64,000 bases of DNA from Xylanimonas allomyrinae. GTDB lineage: Bacteria > Actinomycetota > Actinomycetes > Actinomycetales > Cellulomonadaceae. Below the pieces are notes generated by a model. That model ran no database searches and had not been told where the DNA came from. It saw nothing but the letters and a program-made list of their open reading frames with translations. The DNA lies in contig NZ_CP035495.1 in the NCBI RefSeq assembly GCF_004135345.1, positions 2,356,001 to 2,420,000 of the forward strand. The letters run 5' to 3'. A program made the translations under genes and the position numbers. Below are positions 27,466 to 37,477 of the stretch, piece by piece; within the stretch, counting starts at the first letter, position 1; every line of letters begins with the position of its first letter.

Positions 27466-28395
27466 CTACCCGGCGTCGAGCGCGTCCAGCAACGCGCGTG
27501 CCGTCTGCGCGTCGATCCTGCGCGCGGCCAGCGCACGCCGCACCGACGCGCGCGTCAGGTCGGCATACGACGACGGGACGTCCGTCGCGCCAGAGTCTGC
27601 GGCCAGCGCCGCCAGCGCGTCGGCGTGCGCGCGCACCGCCGCGTCGTCCCCGCTCGCGACGGCGCCGCCGAGCGCGGCGATCGCTCCGGGGCCGACGCCC
27701 TCCTCGCGCGTGTCGGCGGCGCGTGCCGCGCCGTCGAGGACCGCGCCCAGCAGCGGGTGGAGCAGACGTCCCGGGTGCTCGACGCCCGCGGCCTCGAGCG
27801 CCTGGGCGGCCTGGGCGACGAGCACCACGAGATGGTTCGCACCGTGCTCGAGCGCCGCGTGGTACAGCGGTCGCGCCGCCTCGTCGACGACGACGGGCTC
27901 GCCACCCACCTCGACGACCAGCGCCTGACCGATGGGCAGCACCGCAGCGGGGGCCGTCACGGCGAACGACGTCCCGACGAGCCGCGCGAGGTCGAGCGAG
28001 GTGCCCGTGAAGCTCATCGCCGGGTGGATCGCGAGCGGGATCGCACCCGCACGGAACGCGGGAGCGAGCACGTCGGTGCCGTGACGGCCCGAGGTGTGGA
28101 CGACGAGCTGTCCCGGCTGCCAGCCTCCGACCCGCGCCACACCCTGCACGAGCTGGGCGAGCGCGTCGTCCGGCACCGTCAGCAGCACCAGCTCGGCACG
28201 CTCGACGATCTCGCCGATCTCCAGCACCGGCACGCCCGGCAGCATCGCCGCCGCGCGCTCCCGCGACGCGTCGCTGATCGCGCTCACCCCGACGACGGCG
28301 TGACCGGCGCCACGCAGGGCGTTGCCGAGCACGGCACCGACCCGGCCCGCGCCGACGACGCCGACACCGAGCCGGCCCGGTCGACGCTCGCTCAC
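27466..28395 (-). CDS. Rossmann-like / DUF2520 domain protein
   Basis: 309 residues. The N-terminal NAD(P)-binding Rossmann domain has GVVGAGRVGAVLGNAL, then VLLTVPDDALAQLV. The C-terminal DUF2520 helical domain (about 165-300) resembles the dimerisation domain of ketopantoate and pyrroline-5-carboxylate reductases (YHAALEHGANHLVVLVAQA). The reaction is unknown; its frequent neighbours are folate and pantothenate genes. GTG 28395 overlaps the upstream PH-domain gene (GTGA). Confidence 0.85.
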   Translation of the reverse strand: MSERRPGRLGVGVVGAGRVGAVLGNALRGAGHAVVGVSAISDASRERAAAMLPGVPVLEIGEIVERAELVLLTVPDDALAQLVQGVARVGGWQPGQLVVHTSGRHGTDVLAPAFRAGAIPLAIHPAMSFTGTSLDLARLVGTSFAVTAPAAVLPIGQALVVEVGGEPVVVDEAARPLYHAALEHGANHLVVLVAQAAQALEAAGVEHPGRLLHPLLGAVLDGAARAADTREEGVGPGAIAALGGAVASGDDAAVRAHADALAALAADSGATDVPSSYADLTRASVRRALAARRIDAQTARALLDALDAG

Positions 28396-30092
28396 GGACC
28401 CGGGTCCGGGTCCGGCGCGGAGGCAGGGTCGGGGCGCTCGGACGGCGGTGCCGGGACCCGGCCGGACCGCGAACCCTCTGCCGCGACGACGACCGGCGAC
28501 GCAGACGTCGGTACCAGCCCGGGCCGCGCCTCCGGACGCTCCATCCAGCGTTCGGGCCCCGCGACCGCACGCGCCGACCGGGCACGCGCCGTCTGCTCGC
28601 CGAGCAGGCGCGCGGCGTCGGCGGCGTCGAGGTGCGGCACCGAAGGCGCAACCGAACCGGGGGTCGAGTGGACGGTGAAGGTCGCCACGCGCAGGCGGCG
28701 CTGGAGCGGCCCCTGCTGGACCGCGAGCGACTGCGTGCGCTCGTGCGGGACGACGTCGAGGCGGCGAACGAGTCGGCCCCGGCGCAGCAGCAGCGCCCGA
28801 TCGGTGACGGTGAAGGCGTCACGGCGCCAGGAGATCGGGTCGACCCACCGCGCGCGGCGCGGCGCGTTGGTGAAGCGCGCCGGAGCATCCCCGACGGGCC
28901 GTGCGCCGCCGTCGGGAGCGACCTTGCCCGTCAGGCCCTCGTCGAGCAGGGCGAGCGGATCGGGGGCGCCCAGGTCGGGCAGCACGAGCCACAGCGCGGT
29001 GAGCGCCTCCTCGCGCGTGCCGACCGGCAGCAGGATGCTCTGCGACTGGTTGGTGCCGGTCTGGGTGTACCCCGCGACGTTGACGGTCACGCGCCACCAG
29101 TCGGGGCCTCGCCACAGCGGACCCTGGGCCAGGGACACGGCCTGGACGCGGCCGGGCGGGATGGTCTGCGCGCGAGTCTCGAGCAGGCCGTGGCGCAGGC
29201 GGATGCCGTCGGGCGACAAGGCCGCGCGGAAGCCGAACTCGCCGGAGAACCTGTTGAAGACGTAGCCGCCGCCGCCCAGGACCATGGGCGCAGCGGACGC
29301 GAGAATCGAGAGCTCGCGCGTCACGACGACCGCGACGACGATGCCGACGAGCCCGAGCACAAGGACCCAGATCCCGGGCGACCGCACGAGCGACGCGACG
29401 AGACGCCCGGGCGGCACGGCGTACATCTCCTCCTCGGGCGCCTCCGTGGCCGGGCCGTCGTCGCCACGCCCGGCTCCGCTGTCGCGGACCTCGGCCGGGC
29501 CGTCGGCCGGGACCGGCTCCGCGGCCCCGGAGACGTCCACCGGCCCGTGCACGGGCGCGGCCGGGGTGGCGGCGTGCGGAGCGCGCACGCCTGCGGCGCG
29601 GGCAAGCAGGTCCGCGCGCAGCGCGCGCGCGTCGGCCTCGCGCAGGAACCCGATCGCGATGGCCGAGCCGCTGCCCCCGGCCACCTCCAGCGTCAGCTCC
29701 GCCAGCCCGAACAGACGGGCGAGCACCGGCTGGCGGATGTCCACGGCCTGGAGGCGGTCGAGCCGGGCGTGCCGCTGCTGCCGGAAGACCACGCCCTTGC
29801 GCAGGTGGACGTCGTCGTCGTCGACCGCGTAGGCCGTCATGCGCCACGCGCACGCCGCGTACCCGAACGCGACCGCCGCCACCACGACGATGGCGAGCAC
29901 GAGCTTCCACCAGATCCCGCCGACGGCCCCGGCGATCTCGGACGCCTGGCCGATCTGCTCCACGGCCCGCTGCCCGACGAGAGCCAGCACGACGGCGACC
30001 ACGGTCCAGCCACGCACCAGCGGGGTGACCGGGTGAAGCCGGCGCCACTCAAGACCGTCGGCACCGGCGTCCGGGTTTCGAGGACGGCTCAC
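28392..30092 (-). CDS. Large membrane protein with bacterial PH (YdbT-like) domains
   Basis: 566 residues. Membrane segments near the N-terminus (GWTVVAVVLALVGQ, WWKLVLAIVVVAAVAFGYAA) are followed by a bPH2 domain (DDDDVHLRKGVVFRQQRHARLDRLQ). A Pro/Ala linker leads to two more hydrophobic segments (GIWVLVLGLVGIVVAVVV), and then two further bPH2-like units (GIRLRHGLLETRAQTIPPGR and DRALLLRRGRLVRRLDVVPH). A Pro/Ser-rich tail ends the protein. The function is unknown. It is coupled to the smaller PH protein by a GTGA overlap, and the pair is probably a membrane complex. Confidence 0.85.
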   Translation of the reverse strand: MSRPRNPDAGADGLEWRRLHPVTPLVRGWTVVAVVLALVGQRAVEQIGQASEIAGAVGGIWWKLVLAIVVVAAVAFGYAACAWRMTAYAVDDDDVHLRKGVVFRQQRHARLDRLQAVDIRQPVLARLFGLAELTLEVAGGSGSAIAIGFLREADARALRADLLARAAGVRAPHAATPAAPVHGPVDVSGAAEPVPADGPAEVRDSGAGRGDDGPATEAPEEEMYAVPPGRLVASLVRSPGIWVLVLGLVGIVVAVVVTRELSILASAAPMVLGGGGYVFNRFSGEFGFRAALSPDGIRLRHGLLETRAQTIPPGRVQAVSLAQGPLWRGPDWWRVTVNVAGYTQTGTNQSQSILLPVGTREEALTALWLVLPDLGAPDPLALLDEGLTGKVAPDGGARPVGDAPARFTNAPRRARWVDPISWRRDAFTVTDRALLLRRGRLVRRLDVVPHERTQSLAVQQGPLQRRLRVATFTVHSTPGSVAPSVPHLDAADAARLLGEQTARARSARAVAGPERWMERPEARPGLVPTSASPVVVAAEGSRSGRVPAPPSERPDPASAPDPDPGP

Positions 30093-30580
30093 AGGCCTGC
30101 CAGCCTCGCCTCGCCGCGTGCCGACAGGCGGTCGCGCAGACGCTCCGCCTCCTCGGGCGGCAGGCCCGGGATCGTCGCGTCGGTCGCGGCGGCCGCCGTG
30201 TGGAGCTGCACCTCGGCGATGCCGAGCTTGCGGTCGAGCGGCCCCGCCTGCACGTCGACGTACTGCATGCGCCCATAGGGCACCACGACGAGCGAGCGGA
30301 ACAGGATGCCCTTGCGCACCAGCAGGTCGTCGTCGCGCTCGGCGTACCCGATCGCGCGCACCTGCCGCGGGATCAGCAGTGCCCGCCAGGCGAACAACGC
30401 CGCCGGCACAGCCGCGAGGAGGAACCACCAGGGGGACAGGACGGCGCCGAGCACCACGCCGACGACGACCGGCACGCCCGCCGTGATGCCGGACGTGATG
30501 AACCGGGACGTGACCAGGCGAGGCGAGACGTGGTGGAACGTGACACCCGGAGGGTCGAACAACGTTGCCTGATCGCTCAT
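30089..30580 (-). CDS. Small membrane protein with bacterial PH domain
   Basis: 163 residues. Two membrane helices (TSGITAGVPVVVGVVLGAVL and [19 protein letters not shown]) are followed by a bPH2 domain (DDLLVRKGILFRSLVVVPYGRMQYVDVQAGPL). It is the usual partner of the large PH-domain protein encoded next. ATG 30580 is chosen; an ATG 9 nt earlier is possible. It belongs to the conserved cluster folK-DUF3180-PH-PH-DUF2520. Confidence 0.85.
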   Translation of the reverse strand: MSDQATLFDPPGVTFHHVSPRLVTSRFITSGITAGVPVVVGVVLGAVLSPWWFLLAAVPAALFAWRALLIPRQVRAIGYAERDDDLLVRKGILFRSLVVVPYGRMQYVDVQAGPLDRKLGIAEVQLHTAAAATDATIPGLPPEEAERLRDRLSARGEARLAGL

Positions 30581-30612
30581 GCTCCCCATCCTGCCCTGCG
30601 CCGGTGTCACGG

Positions 30613-31101
30613 TCAGCCGGCGAGGACCTCCGGACCGTGGTCTCCGTCGCGTTCCGCCTCGTCCTCGGGTGGCGGCAGCTCGCAGAACTTCTCGACGACG
30701 ACGCCGACGACGGTGAGCACCACCGAGCACACCACCGCGACCCCCGCGGCGAGCGCCCGATCGCGCTGCGACGGGATGCCGAGGTCGCCCACGACGTCGA
30801 GCACCGCCGCGAGGTAGCGGCCGGCGAGGATCGCGCCGGTGAGCGCCGCAGCCTTGGCCAGCACGAACGTGCGCGCGGCCCGCACCGGGTCCAGGTTGGG
30901 GCGGGTGCCCTTCTGGTACGCGCGCACTGCCCAGCCCATCCAGAAGATCAGCGCCGCCAGCGCGAGGATCGCGATCCACTCGACCCACGCGACGCGCGGC
31001 AGGCGCGCGCCCGTCGTGGCGAGCGCCCTCATGACGAGCGCGGCCACTCCGGTGACCCCGACGGCGGTGAGCACGAGGACCCGCAAGGGGGTGCGATGCA
31101 T
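30613..31101 (-). CDS. DUF3180 family membrane protein
   Basis: 162 residues with four predicted membrane helices (VLVLTAVGVTGVAALVM, AWVEWIAILALAALIFWMGW, LAKAAALTGAILAGRYLA, GVAVVCSVVLTVVGVVV) and an acidic C-terminal tail. DUF3180 occurs in actinobacteria almost always right after folK, as here: ATG 31101 lies 1 nt after the folB/K stop. The function is unknown. Confidence 0.88.
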   Translation of the reverse strand: MHRTPLRVLVLTAVGVTGVAALVMRALATTGARLPRVAWVEWIAILALAALIFWMGWAVRAYQKGTRPNLDPVRAARTFVLAKAAALTGAILAGRYLAAVLDVVGDLGIPSQRDRALAAGVAVVCSVVLTVVGVVVEKFCELPPPEDEAERDGDHGPEVLAG

Positions 31102-31102
31102 C

Positions 31103-33126
31103 TCAGTGCCCCGCATCGGGCGCTGGCGGAGCCCAGCTTTCGGCTCCCGCGTCCTCGGGCGCCGGGCGTGAGCCCTCGCGGCCGCGGTCGGCGGAGGTCG
31201 CGCTGCGGGGAGGCTCGTCGCGGGCGACGAGGCCGTCGTCGGCGTCGGGTGCGCCGGACTCCGCTGCGGGCCCGGGCACGCCCTCGCCAGGCGCAGGCGC
31301 GACCGGCGCGTGAACCGGGAGCCACGAGACGGGCAGGGCAGCAGCCGGCGGCGCGGGCGGCGGCGGCGGAGGCGCGAACGGCGAGAGGCCCGGCTCGCGG
31401 CCCAGGTCCGGGCCGGGCGTCGGGTGCGCGCCGGGAGCGGGTGGAACCGGCTCTGCGGGGACCTGCTGCGGAGGCGTCGCCGCAGGCGGCGCGAGGGGGC
31501 CGGCGGCGCGACGGGCGCAGGCGGCACGGTGGGCTCCGGCGACGCGTTCGGCGCGGTCGGCAACGGCGGCGCGGTCGGCAACGGCGGCGCGGACGGCGGC
31601 GCGGTCGGCGGCGCGGTCGGCAGCGGCGACGCGGTCGGCTCCGGAGACGCGGTCGGCAGCGGCGGCGCGACGGGCGCGGGCAGCGCCGGAGGCTCCACGC
31701 CGGGCGAGACGAACGCGGCGGAGGGCGAGAGGTCGGGCTGCGCCTCGAGGAACCCCTGCGGCGCCGGCTCGGCGTGCGGAGCGCGGGCAATCGGATCGCC
31801 CTGCGGGATCGGCGGAGTCTCCTGCGGCGGCGCCGCGGCCGCCACGTCGGCGGGACCGGCCGGAACCGGGGGCTCCTCGACCGCGAACGCGGCGCCGCCG
31901 GGGTGCGCGGCCGGAGCGGGCTCCACCGGCACCTGCGACGACTCGTGCGGGGCCGCCACGGGCTCCGGGTGCGCCGCCGTCTGGCTGGAGGCGGGCGCGG
32001 CCAGCCAGTCGAGCGCGAGCCACCTGATGCCTGCACGGTCGGGCGCCGTCTCGGCGAGGCGCGCCACCGGGCCCCCGCCCAGCCCCGGCAGGTCGGCGTC
32101 GGGCTGCACCTCGGCCCAGGGCACCAGGACGAACGCGCGCTCGTGCGCGCGCGGGTGCGGCAGCTCGAGCTCGTCGTCGCGCGCCACGAGCGACCCGTAC
32201 CGCACGATGTCGATGTCGAGCGTGCGCGGACCCCACCGCACCTCGCGGACGCGTCCGTGCGCGTTCTCGACCGCTTGCGCGACGCGGAGCAGGCCACGCG
32301 GCGAGAGCGTGGTCCGTGCGATCAGCACGGCGTTGAGGTAGTCCGGCTGAGCGTCGGGGCCGCCGACGGCGGTGGTGCGCGCGAGCGGCGACACCTCCGT
32401 GACCTGGATGCCGGGGATGCGGTCGAGGTCGGTGACGGCGGCGCGCAACGTGACCTGCGGGTCGCCGAGGTTGGCGCCGATGGCGAGAACGACCTCGACC
32501 GGGTCGGCCGGGTCGAGGTCGAGCCGGTCGACGGCGGGCGTCACGGGCTCGGACGGCACGGGTGGCGGGGTCGGAACCGGCGGCTCGATGGGCGCAGGGA
32601 CCGCGACCGGTGCCGGGGCGGCGAGCGCGTGTGCCGCCACGACGTCCTCCCCCGCGCCGGCCGCAGACTCCGTGTCCGCGCCGACGGGCGCGCCGTCGGG
32701 GAACGCCTCGACGACGGGGAGCTTGGCCTGGTCGCGGCGGATCGCGACCTCGACGTCCTCGAACGGCACGGCGACGGGGGCCTGCGGCTTGTGGACGCGG
32801 ACGTCAGCGGCGACGACCCCGGGGTGGGCGAGGACGGCCGCCGCGATGCGCTCGGCGACGGTCTCGACAAGGTCGGCGGGCGACCCGGCGAGGACGTCGT
32901 GGACGTCTTGGGCGACCTCGGCGTAGTTGACCGTCGCGGCGAGGTCGTCACCCGCGGCAGCAGCGCGCGTGTCCAGGTGGAGCACGACGTCGGCGCGGAA
33001 CTCCTGGCCCTCGACGCGCTCGTGCGGCAGCACGCCGTGGTGGCCGGTCGCGGTGACGCCGCGCAGCCGGATCTGGTCGAGCGGCCGCCCGTCCGCTCCG
33101 AGCACTGCGCTCTGGAAAACCGTCAT
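31103..33126 (-). CDS. folK: Fused dihydroneopterin aldolase / HPPK (FolB-FolK) with long proline-rich tail, frameshifted
   Basis: Two consecutive folate steps on one chain. FolB spans about residues 10-125 (RLRGVTATGHHGVLPHERVEGQEF, then AERIAAAVLAH). FolK spans about 170-345 (VVLAIGANLGDPQVTLRAAV, VRWGPRTLDIDIVRYG, PHPRAHERAFVLVPWAE). A low-complexity Pro/Ala tail of some 300 residues follows. In the tail the frame slips at the G5 run 31495-31499; adding one base lets the Pro-rich sequence continue (PLAPPAATPPQQVPAEPVPP) to the natural stop at 31103, just before DUF3180. Uncorrected, the frame would run on and fuse with DUF3180. Enzymatic domains are unaffected. ATG 33126 overlaps folP. Confidence 0.85.
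31545..31680. repeat. Minisatellite in the folB/K tail
   Basis: Imperfect 12- to 18-bp units of the type ggcgcggtcggcaacggc are repeated about eight times. They encode PTAPP/LPTAP-type peptides and remain multiples of three, so copy changes would alter tail length without breaking the frame. Confidence 0.7.
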
Positions 33127-34070
33127 GAGGAGTCCACCTCTCCGTCCGTACCGCCGGGCGTCGCGCCCGCCGCCCATGCTGCCGCGACCCGGACCGCGTC
33201 GCGGCTCGCACGCGCCGCGTGGACGCGCACCGCCCATGCTCCTGTCGCTGCGGCCAGCGCGCTCACTGCGGCCGTGGCCTCGTCCCGCGCGAGCGGCGGC
33301 GCGGGCTCGGCGACGTCGCCGTGACCCGTGGCGAGAAGCCGGCCGAGGAACCGCTTCCGTGACGCGCCGACGAGAACGGGACGCCCGAGCGCGTGCAGGG
33401 CGTCCAGCCGGGCGAGCAGCGGCCAGTTGAGGGCGCCCGCCTTGGAGAACCCGAGCCCGGGGTCGAGCACCACCTGCTCGCGCCGGACGCCGTCTGCCTC
33501 CAGGGCCGCGAGCCGAGCGGCGAGCTCGTCGCGCACGTCGGCCACGACGTCGTCGTACACCTCGAGGGAGTCCATGACGTCGGCGTGGCCGCGCCAGTGC
33601 ATGCAGACGTACGCGGCGCCGGTCTCGGCGACCGCGCGCGCCATGCCGGGGTCGGCGAGCCCGCCCGAGACGTCGTTGACGATGCGCGCGCCCGCGGCGA
33701 CCGCACGCTCGGCGACCGAGGCGCGCGTCGTGTCGACCGAGACGACCGCGCCGGCGGCGGCCAGGCGCGAGATCACGGGGATGACGCGCGCGAGCTCCTG
33801 CTCCTCGGGCACCCGCGCCGACCCGGGCCGGGTCGACTCGCCTCCGACGTCGAGGATGTCGGCACCCTCGCCCAGCAGCTCGAGCCCGTGCTGCACGCCC
33901 GCCTCGGGCGAGAACCACTCGCCCCCGTCCGAGAACGAGTCCGGCGTGACGTTGACGACGCCCATGACCAGGCAGCGCCCGACGCCCGACAGCTCGGGCA
34001 GCCCGGCGACGGCGGCATCTCGCGCGGCCCACCTGGCCCGCGGCTCGATCCTGACGGCGCGCGACGGCAC
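33123..34070 (-). CDS. folP: Dihydropteroate synthase
   Basis: Joins p-aminobenzoate to dihydropterin diphosphate; the sulfonamide target. TIM barrel of 315 residues with MGVVNVTPDSFSDGG (N-terminal signature), DVGGESTRPG, NDVSGG, DPGLGFSK and GASRKRFLG. The start is GTG 34070, 9 nt after folE; no better start lies between. It is coupled to folB/K by an ATGA overlap. Confidence 0.96.
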   Translation of the reverse strand: MPSRAVRIEPRARWAARDAAVAGLPELSGVGRCLVMGVVNVTPDSFSDGGEWFSPEAGVQHGLELLGEGADILDVGGESTRPGSARVPEEQELARVIPVISRLAAAGAVVSVDTTRASVAERAVAAGARIVNDVSGGLADPGMARAVAETGAAYVCMHWRGHADVMDSLEVYDDVVADVRDELAARLAALEADGVRREQVVLDPGLGFSKAGALNWPLLARLDALHALGRPVLVGASRKRFLGRLLATGHGDVAEPAPPLARDEATAAVSALAAATGAWAVRVHAARASRDAVRVAAAWAAGATPGGTDGEVDSS

Positions 34071-34078
34071 GACGGCGC

Positions 34079-34699
34079 CTACCTCGCGCTGACGAGGCTC
34101 ATCGCCTCGGCACGAGTCGCGGGGTCGCGCATCTGCCCTCGCACGGCGCTCGTGATGGTGCGCGAGCCGGGCTTGCGCACTCCTCGCATCGCCATGCACA
34201 GGTGCTCGCACTCGACGACGACGAGCACGCCGCGCGGTCGCAGGATCCGCACGAGGGCGTCGGCGATCTGCGTCGTCAGCCGTTCCTGCACCTGCGGGCG
34301 GCGTGCGTACACGTCGACGAGGCGGGCCAGCTTCGACAGGCCGGTGATCACGCCGTCCGCGCTCGGGATGTAGCCGACGTGCGCGACGCCGTGGAACGGG
34401 ACGAGGTGGTGCTCGCACGTCGAGTACACCTCGATGTCGCGCACCAGCACCATCTCCTCGTGGCCGAGGTCGAAGGTGGTGGTCAGGACGTCCTCGGGTT
34501 CCTGGCGCAGGCCCGCGAAGATCTCCTGGTAGGCGCGAGCCACGCGGGCCGGCGTCTCGCGCAGGCCCTCGCGGTCCGGGTCCTCGCCGACCGCGAACAG
34601 CAGCTCGCGCACGGCGGCCTCGGCGCGCGCGAGGTCGACCGGCGGCACGTCCGCGGCGGGGCGTGCCGCGCCGTCGGTCGCACGATCGGTCTGGGTCAC
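34079..34699 (-). CDS. folE: GTP cyclohydrolase I (type IA)
   Basis: First step of folate (tetrahydropterin) synthesis: GTP to dihydroneopterin triphosphate. 206 residues with the zinc site formed by [11 protein letters not shown] and [11 protein letters not shown], and the GLSKLARLV and RPQVQERLT segments. The two zinc cysteines are present, so this is the zinc-dependent IA type. GTG 34699 overlaps the ftsH stop (GTGA). Confidence 0.97.
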   Translation of the reverse strand: MTQTDRATDGAARPAADVPPVDLARAEAAVRELLFAVGEDPDREGLRETPARVARAYQEIFAGLRQEPEDVLTTTFDLGHEEMVLVRDIEVYSTCEHHLVPFHGVAHVGYIPSADGVITGLSKLARLVDVYARRPQVQERLTTQIADALVRILRPRGVLVVVECEHLCMAMRGVRKPGSRTITSAVRGQMRDPATRAEAMSLVSAR

Positions 34700-36717
34700 T
34701 CCGCGACCTCGCCGCCGGGCCGCGCCGGCACCTCGCCGCCGTCCGTCACGGCCTCGTCCTGCGGGACCACGGGCTGGGAGTGGCCGTTGCGCTCCGCGGC
34801 CGTCAGCACGGGGCCCCGGGTGTGGACCGTGCGCTGCTCGCTGGAGAGCCAGACGTCGCGGGCCTCGCGCTTGACGACGGGCGCGAAGACCTCGGCCAGC
34901 TCGTGCTGGTTGAGCGTCTCCTTCTCGAGCAGGCGCAGCACCAACTCGTCGAGCACGTCGCGGTACTGGGTCAGCACCTCCCACGCCTCGTCGTGCGCGG
35001 ACTCGATGAGCTTGCGCACCTCGTGGTCGACGGTGCCCGCCACGGCCTCGGAGTAGTCGCGCTGGTGACCGTAGTCGCGGCCCAGGAACGGCTCCCCGGC
35101 GCCCGTGCCGAGCTTGATCGCGCCGACCTTCTCGCTCATGCCGTACTCGGTGACCATCTTGCGGGCGATCGCGCTCGCCTTCTCGATGTCGTTGCTGGCG
35201 CCCGTGGTGGGGTCGTGGAACACGATCTCCTCGGCGACCCGCCCGCCCATCGCGTACGCGAGCTGGTCGAGCAGCTCGTTGCGCGTCGTCGAGTACTTGT
35301 CCTCCAGCGGCATGACCATGGTGTAGCCGAGCGCACGCCCGCGCGGGAGGATCGTCACCTTGGTGACCGGGTCGGTGTAGCGCATCGCCGCCGCGACCAG
35401 GGCGTGCCCGCCCTCGTGGTAGGCGGTGATCTTCTGCTCCTTGACGTTCATGACGCGCGTGCGCTTCTGCGGGCCGGCGACGACGCGGTCGATCGCCTCG
35501 TCCAGGGCGCGGTCGTCGATGAGCTGGGCGCCCGAGCGCGCCGTCAGCAGCGCGGCCTCGTTGAGCACGTTGGCCAGGTCGGCGCCCGTGAACCCCGGGG
35601 TGCGGCGCGCGACGGCCGCCAGGTCGACGGCCGGGACCATGGGCTTGCCCTTGGCGTGCACCTGGAGGATCGCCTCGCGGCCCTTGAGGTCCGGCGCCTC
35701 GACGGCGATCTGCCGGTCGAAGCGGCCCGGACGCAGCAGCGCGGGGTCGAGGATGTCGGGCCGGTTGGTGGCCGCGATGAGGATGACGTTCGTCTTGACG
35801 TCGAATCCGTCCATCTCCACGAGGAGCTGGTTGAGCGTCTGCTCGCGCTCGTCGTGCCCGCCGCCCATGCCCGCGCCGCGGTGGCGGCCGACGGCGTCGA
35901 TCTCGTCGACGAAGATGATGGCCGGCGAGTTCTGCTTGGCCTGCTCGAACAGGTCGCGCACGCGGCTGGCGCCGACACCGACGAACATCTCGACGAAGTC
36001 GGACCCGGAGATCGAGTAGAACGGCACGCCAGCCTCGCCCGCGACGGCGCGCGCGAGCAGCGTCTTGCCGGTACCGGGCGGGCCGTACAGCAGCACGCCC
36101 TTGGGGATCTTGGCGCCCACGGCCTGGAACTTGGTCGGGTCGGCGAGGAAGTCCTTGATCTCGTGCAGCTCCTCGACCGCCTCGTCCGCGCCCGCGACGT
36201 CGACGAACGTCACCTGAGGGGTGTCCTTCGAGATGAGCTTGGCGCGCGACTTGCCGAAGCCCATGACCCGGTTGCCGCCGCCCTGCATGCGCGAGACGAA
36301 GAACCAGAAGATCACGCCGAGGATGGCGAACGGGATGACCAGGCCGAGGATCGACGACAGCAGGCTCGGCTGCGGCACGCGCGAGTCGAAGCCCTCGGGT
36401 GGGTTGGCGGACTGGATCGCGTCGACGATCGCCGGGCCCTGCGGCTCGACGTAGAAGAACTCGACCGACTTGCCGTGGTTGCGCTCGCTGTCACCCGACC
36501 CGCTCACGAAGTCCTTGCTCAGCCTGAGCTCGACCCGTTGGTCGCCGTCGACGACGAGCGCGTGCTCCACCGTGCCGCTGCCCAGCAGCGCGATGCCCTG
36601 GTACGTCTCGATGCGTGAGGTGCCGGAGCGCGTGAGCGTGAACATCGCCAGTCCGAGGATGGCGACTCCGACCACGACCCAGACGAGCGGGCCACTGAGG
36701 ATCTTCTTGGTGTTCAT
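34696..36717 (-). CDS. ftsH: ATP-dependent zinc metalloprotease FtsH
   Basis: Membrane-bound AAA+ protease for quality control of membrane and regulatory proteins. 673 residues. Two membrane helices (about 9-27 and 120-141) flank a periplasmic domain. The AAA module has Walker A GPPGTGKT at 212-219, Walker [10 protein letters not shown], and an arginine-finger region. The peptidase site is HEGGH at 434-438. A variable acidic C-tail follows. The start is ATG 36717 (NTKKILSG); an upstream in-frame extension is not family-like. It heads the ftsH-fol operon, an arrangement common in actinobacteria. Confidence 0.97.
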   Translation of the reverse strand: MNTKKILSGPLVWVVVGVAILGLAMFTLTRSGTSRIETYQGIALLGSGTVEHALVVDGDQRVELRLSKDFVSGSGDSERNHGKSVEFFYVEPQGPAIVDAIQSANPPEGFDSRVPQPSLLSSILGLVIPFAILGVIFWFFVSRMQGGGNRVMGFGKSRAKLISKDTPQVTFVDVAGADEAVEELHEIKDFLADPTKFQAVGAKIPKGVLLYGPPGTGKTLLARAVAGEAGVPFYSISGSDFVEMFVGVGASRVRDLFEQAKQNSPAIIFVDEIDAVGRHRGAGMGGGHDEREQTLNQLLVEMDGFDVKTNVILIAATNRPDILDPALLRPGRFDRQIAVEAPDLKGREAILQVHAKGKPMVPAVDLAAVARRTPGFTGADLANVLNEAALLTARSGAQLIDDRALDEAIDRVVAGPQKRTRVMNVKEQKITAYHEGGHALVAAAMRYTDPVTKVTILPRGRALGYTMVMPLEDKYSTTRNELLDQLAYAMGGRVAEEIVFHDPTTGASNDIEKASAIARKMVTEYGMSEKVGAIKLGTGAGEPFLGRDYGHQRDYSEAVAGTVDHEVRKLIESAHDEAWEVLTQYRDVLDELVLRLLEKETLNQHELAEVFAPVVKREARDVWLSSEQRTVHTRGPVLTAAERNGHSQPVVPQDEAVTDGGEVPARPGGEVAE

Positions 36718-36768
36718 CGGCAGCGAGGCGACCCCCCGCATCCCTTCGTTCGCACAGGTTTTCCGACG

Positions 36769-36774
36769 AAACTA
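36769..36774 (-). promoter_or_regulatory. Possible -10 box TAGTTT for ftsH
   Basis: TAnnnT hexamer about 50 nt upstream of the ftsH ATG, in the most A/T-rich part of the 205-nt hpt-ftsH gap. No clear -35. The gene may also be read from tilS-hpt. Confidence 0.35.
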
Positions 36775-36922
36775 CACGTTGGCCCTGACAGACCGCCGAG
36801 TGTTCGCCCAGGGCAGGAAGCCGCGGCGCGTGGCGCACCGACGCCTGGCATCGCCGTCGGCCCCTGCGGGTGCAACGCTCGGATGCGCGCCACAGTTCCC
36901 GCCGGGAGCCCGTCGGGGCACG

Positions 36923-37474
36923 TCAGGAGTAGACGTGCGGCGCCAGCGTCGCGACGAACGGCAGGTTGCGGTACCGCTCGGCATAGTCGAGGCCGTAGCC
37001 CACGACGAACTCGTTGGGGATGTCGAACCCGACGTACCTGACGTCGACGTCGACCTTCGCGGCGTCGGGCTTGCGCAGCGCGGCCGCGATCTCGACCGAC
37101 GCCGGGCCGCGCGAACGCAGGTTCGCCACGAGCCACGACAGCGTCAGACCCGAGTCGATGATGTCCTCGACGATCAGCACGTTGCGTCCCGTCAGGTCCG
37201 TGTCCAGGTCCTTGAGGATGCGCACCACACCCGACGACTTCGTCCCCGAGCCGTAGCTCGAGACGGCCATCCAGTCCATCTCGGCCTTCGTGTGCAGGCG
37301 CCGCGACAGGTCGGCCATGACCATGACCGCACCCTTGAGGACGCCGACCAGGAGCAGGTCCTTGCCCGCGTAGTCCTTGTCGATCTGGGCTGCCAGCTCG
37401 TCGAGCTTGGCGCCCAGCTGCTCCTCCGTGAGCAGGATGCTGGCGATGTCGCCGGAGACGTCCGACTGGTCCAC
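36923..37474 (-). CDS. hpt: Hypoxanthine phosphoribosyltransferase
   Basis: Purine salvage: hypoxanthine (and guanine) plus PRPP to IMP (GMP). 183 residues. PRPP-binding motif [15 protein letters not shown]-terminal [16 protein letters not shown] and C-terminal [20 protein letters not shown] are all classic. The start is GTG 37474, 3 nt past the tilS stop. Order tilS-hpt-ftsH is strongly conserved in bacteria. Confidence 0.97.
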   Translation of the reverse strand: MDQSDVSGDIASILLTEEQLGAKLDELAAQIDKDYAGKDLLLVGVLKGAVMVMADLSRRLHTKAEMDWMAVSSYGSGTKSSGVVRILKDLDTDLTGRNVLIVEDIIDSGLTLSWLVANLRSRGPASVEIAAALRKPDAAKVDVDVRYVGFDIPNEFVVGYGLDYAERYRNLPFVATLAPHVYS

Positions 37475-37477
37475 GGG

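Noticed and set aside
31545-31680. Separate gene encoded by the repeat region
   Set aside because: It is the low-complexity tail of folB/K; no start site or conserved protein in other frames.
30613-34032. FolB/K-DUF3180 mega-fusion
   Set aside because: It depends on the frame break at 31495-31499; DUF3180 has its own start 1 nt after the natural folB/K stop.
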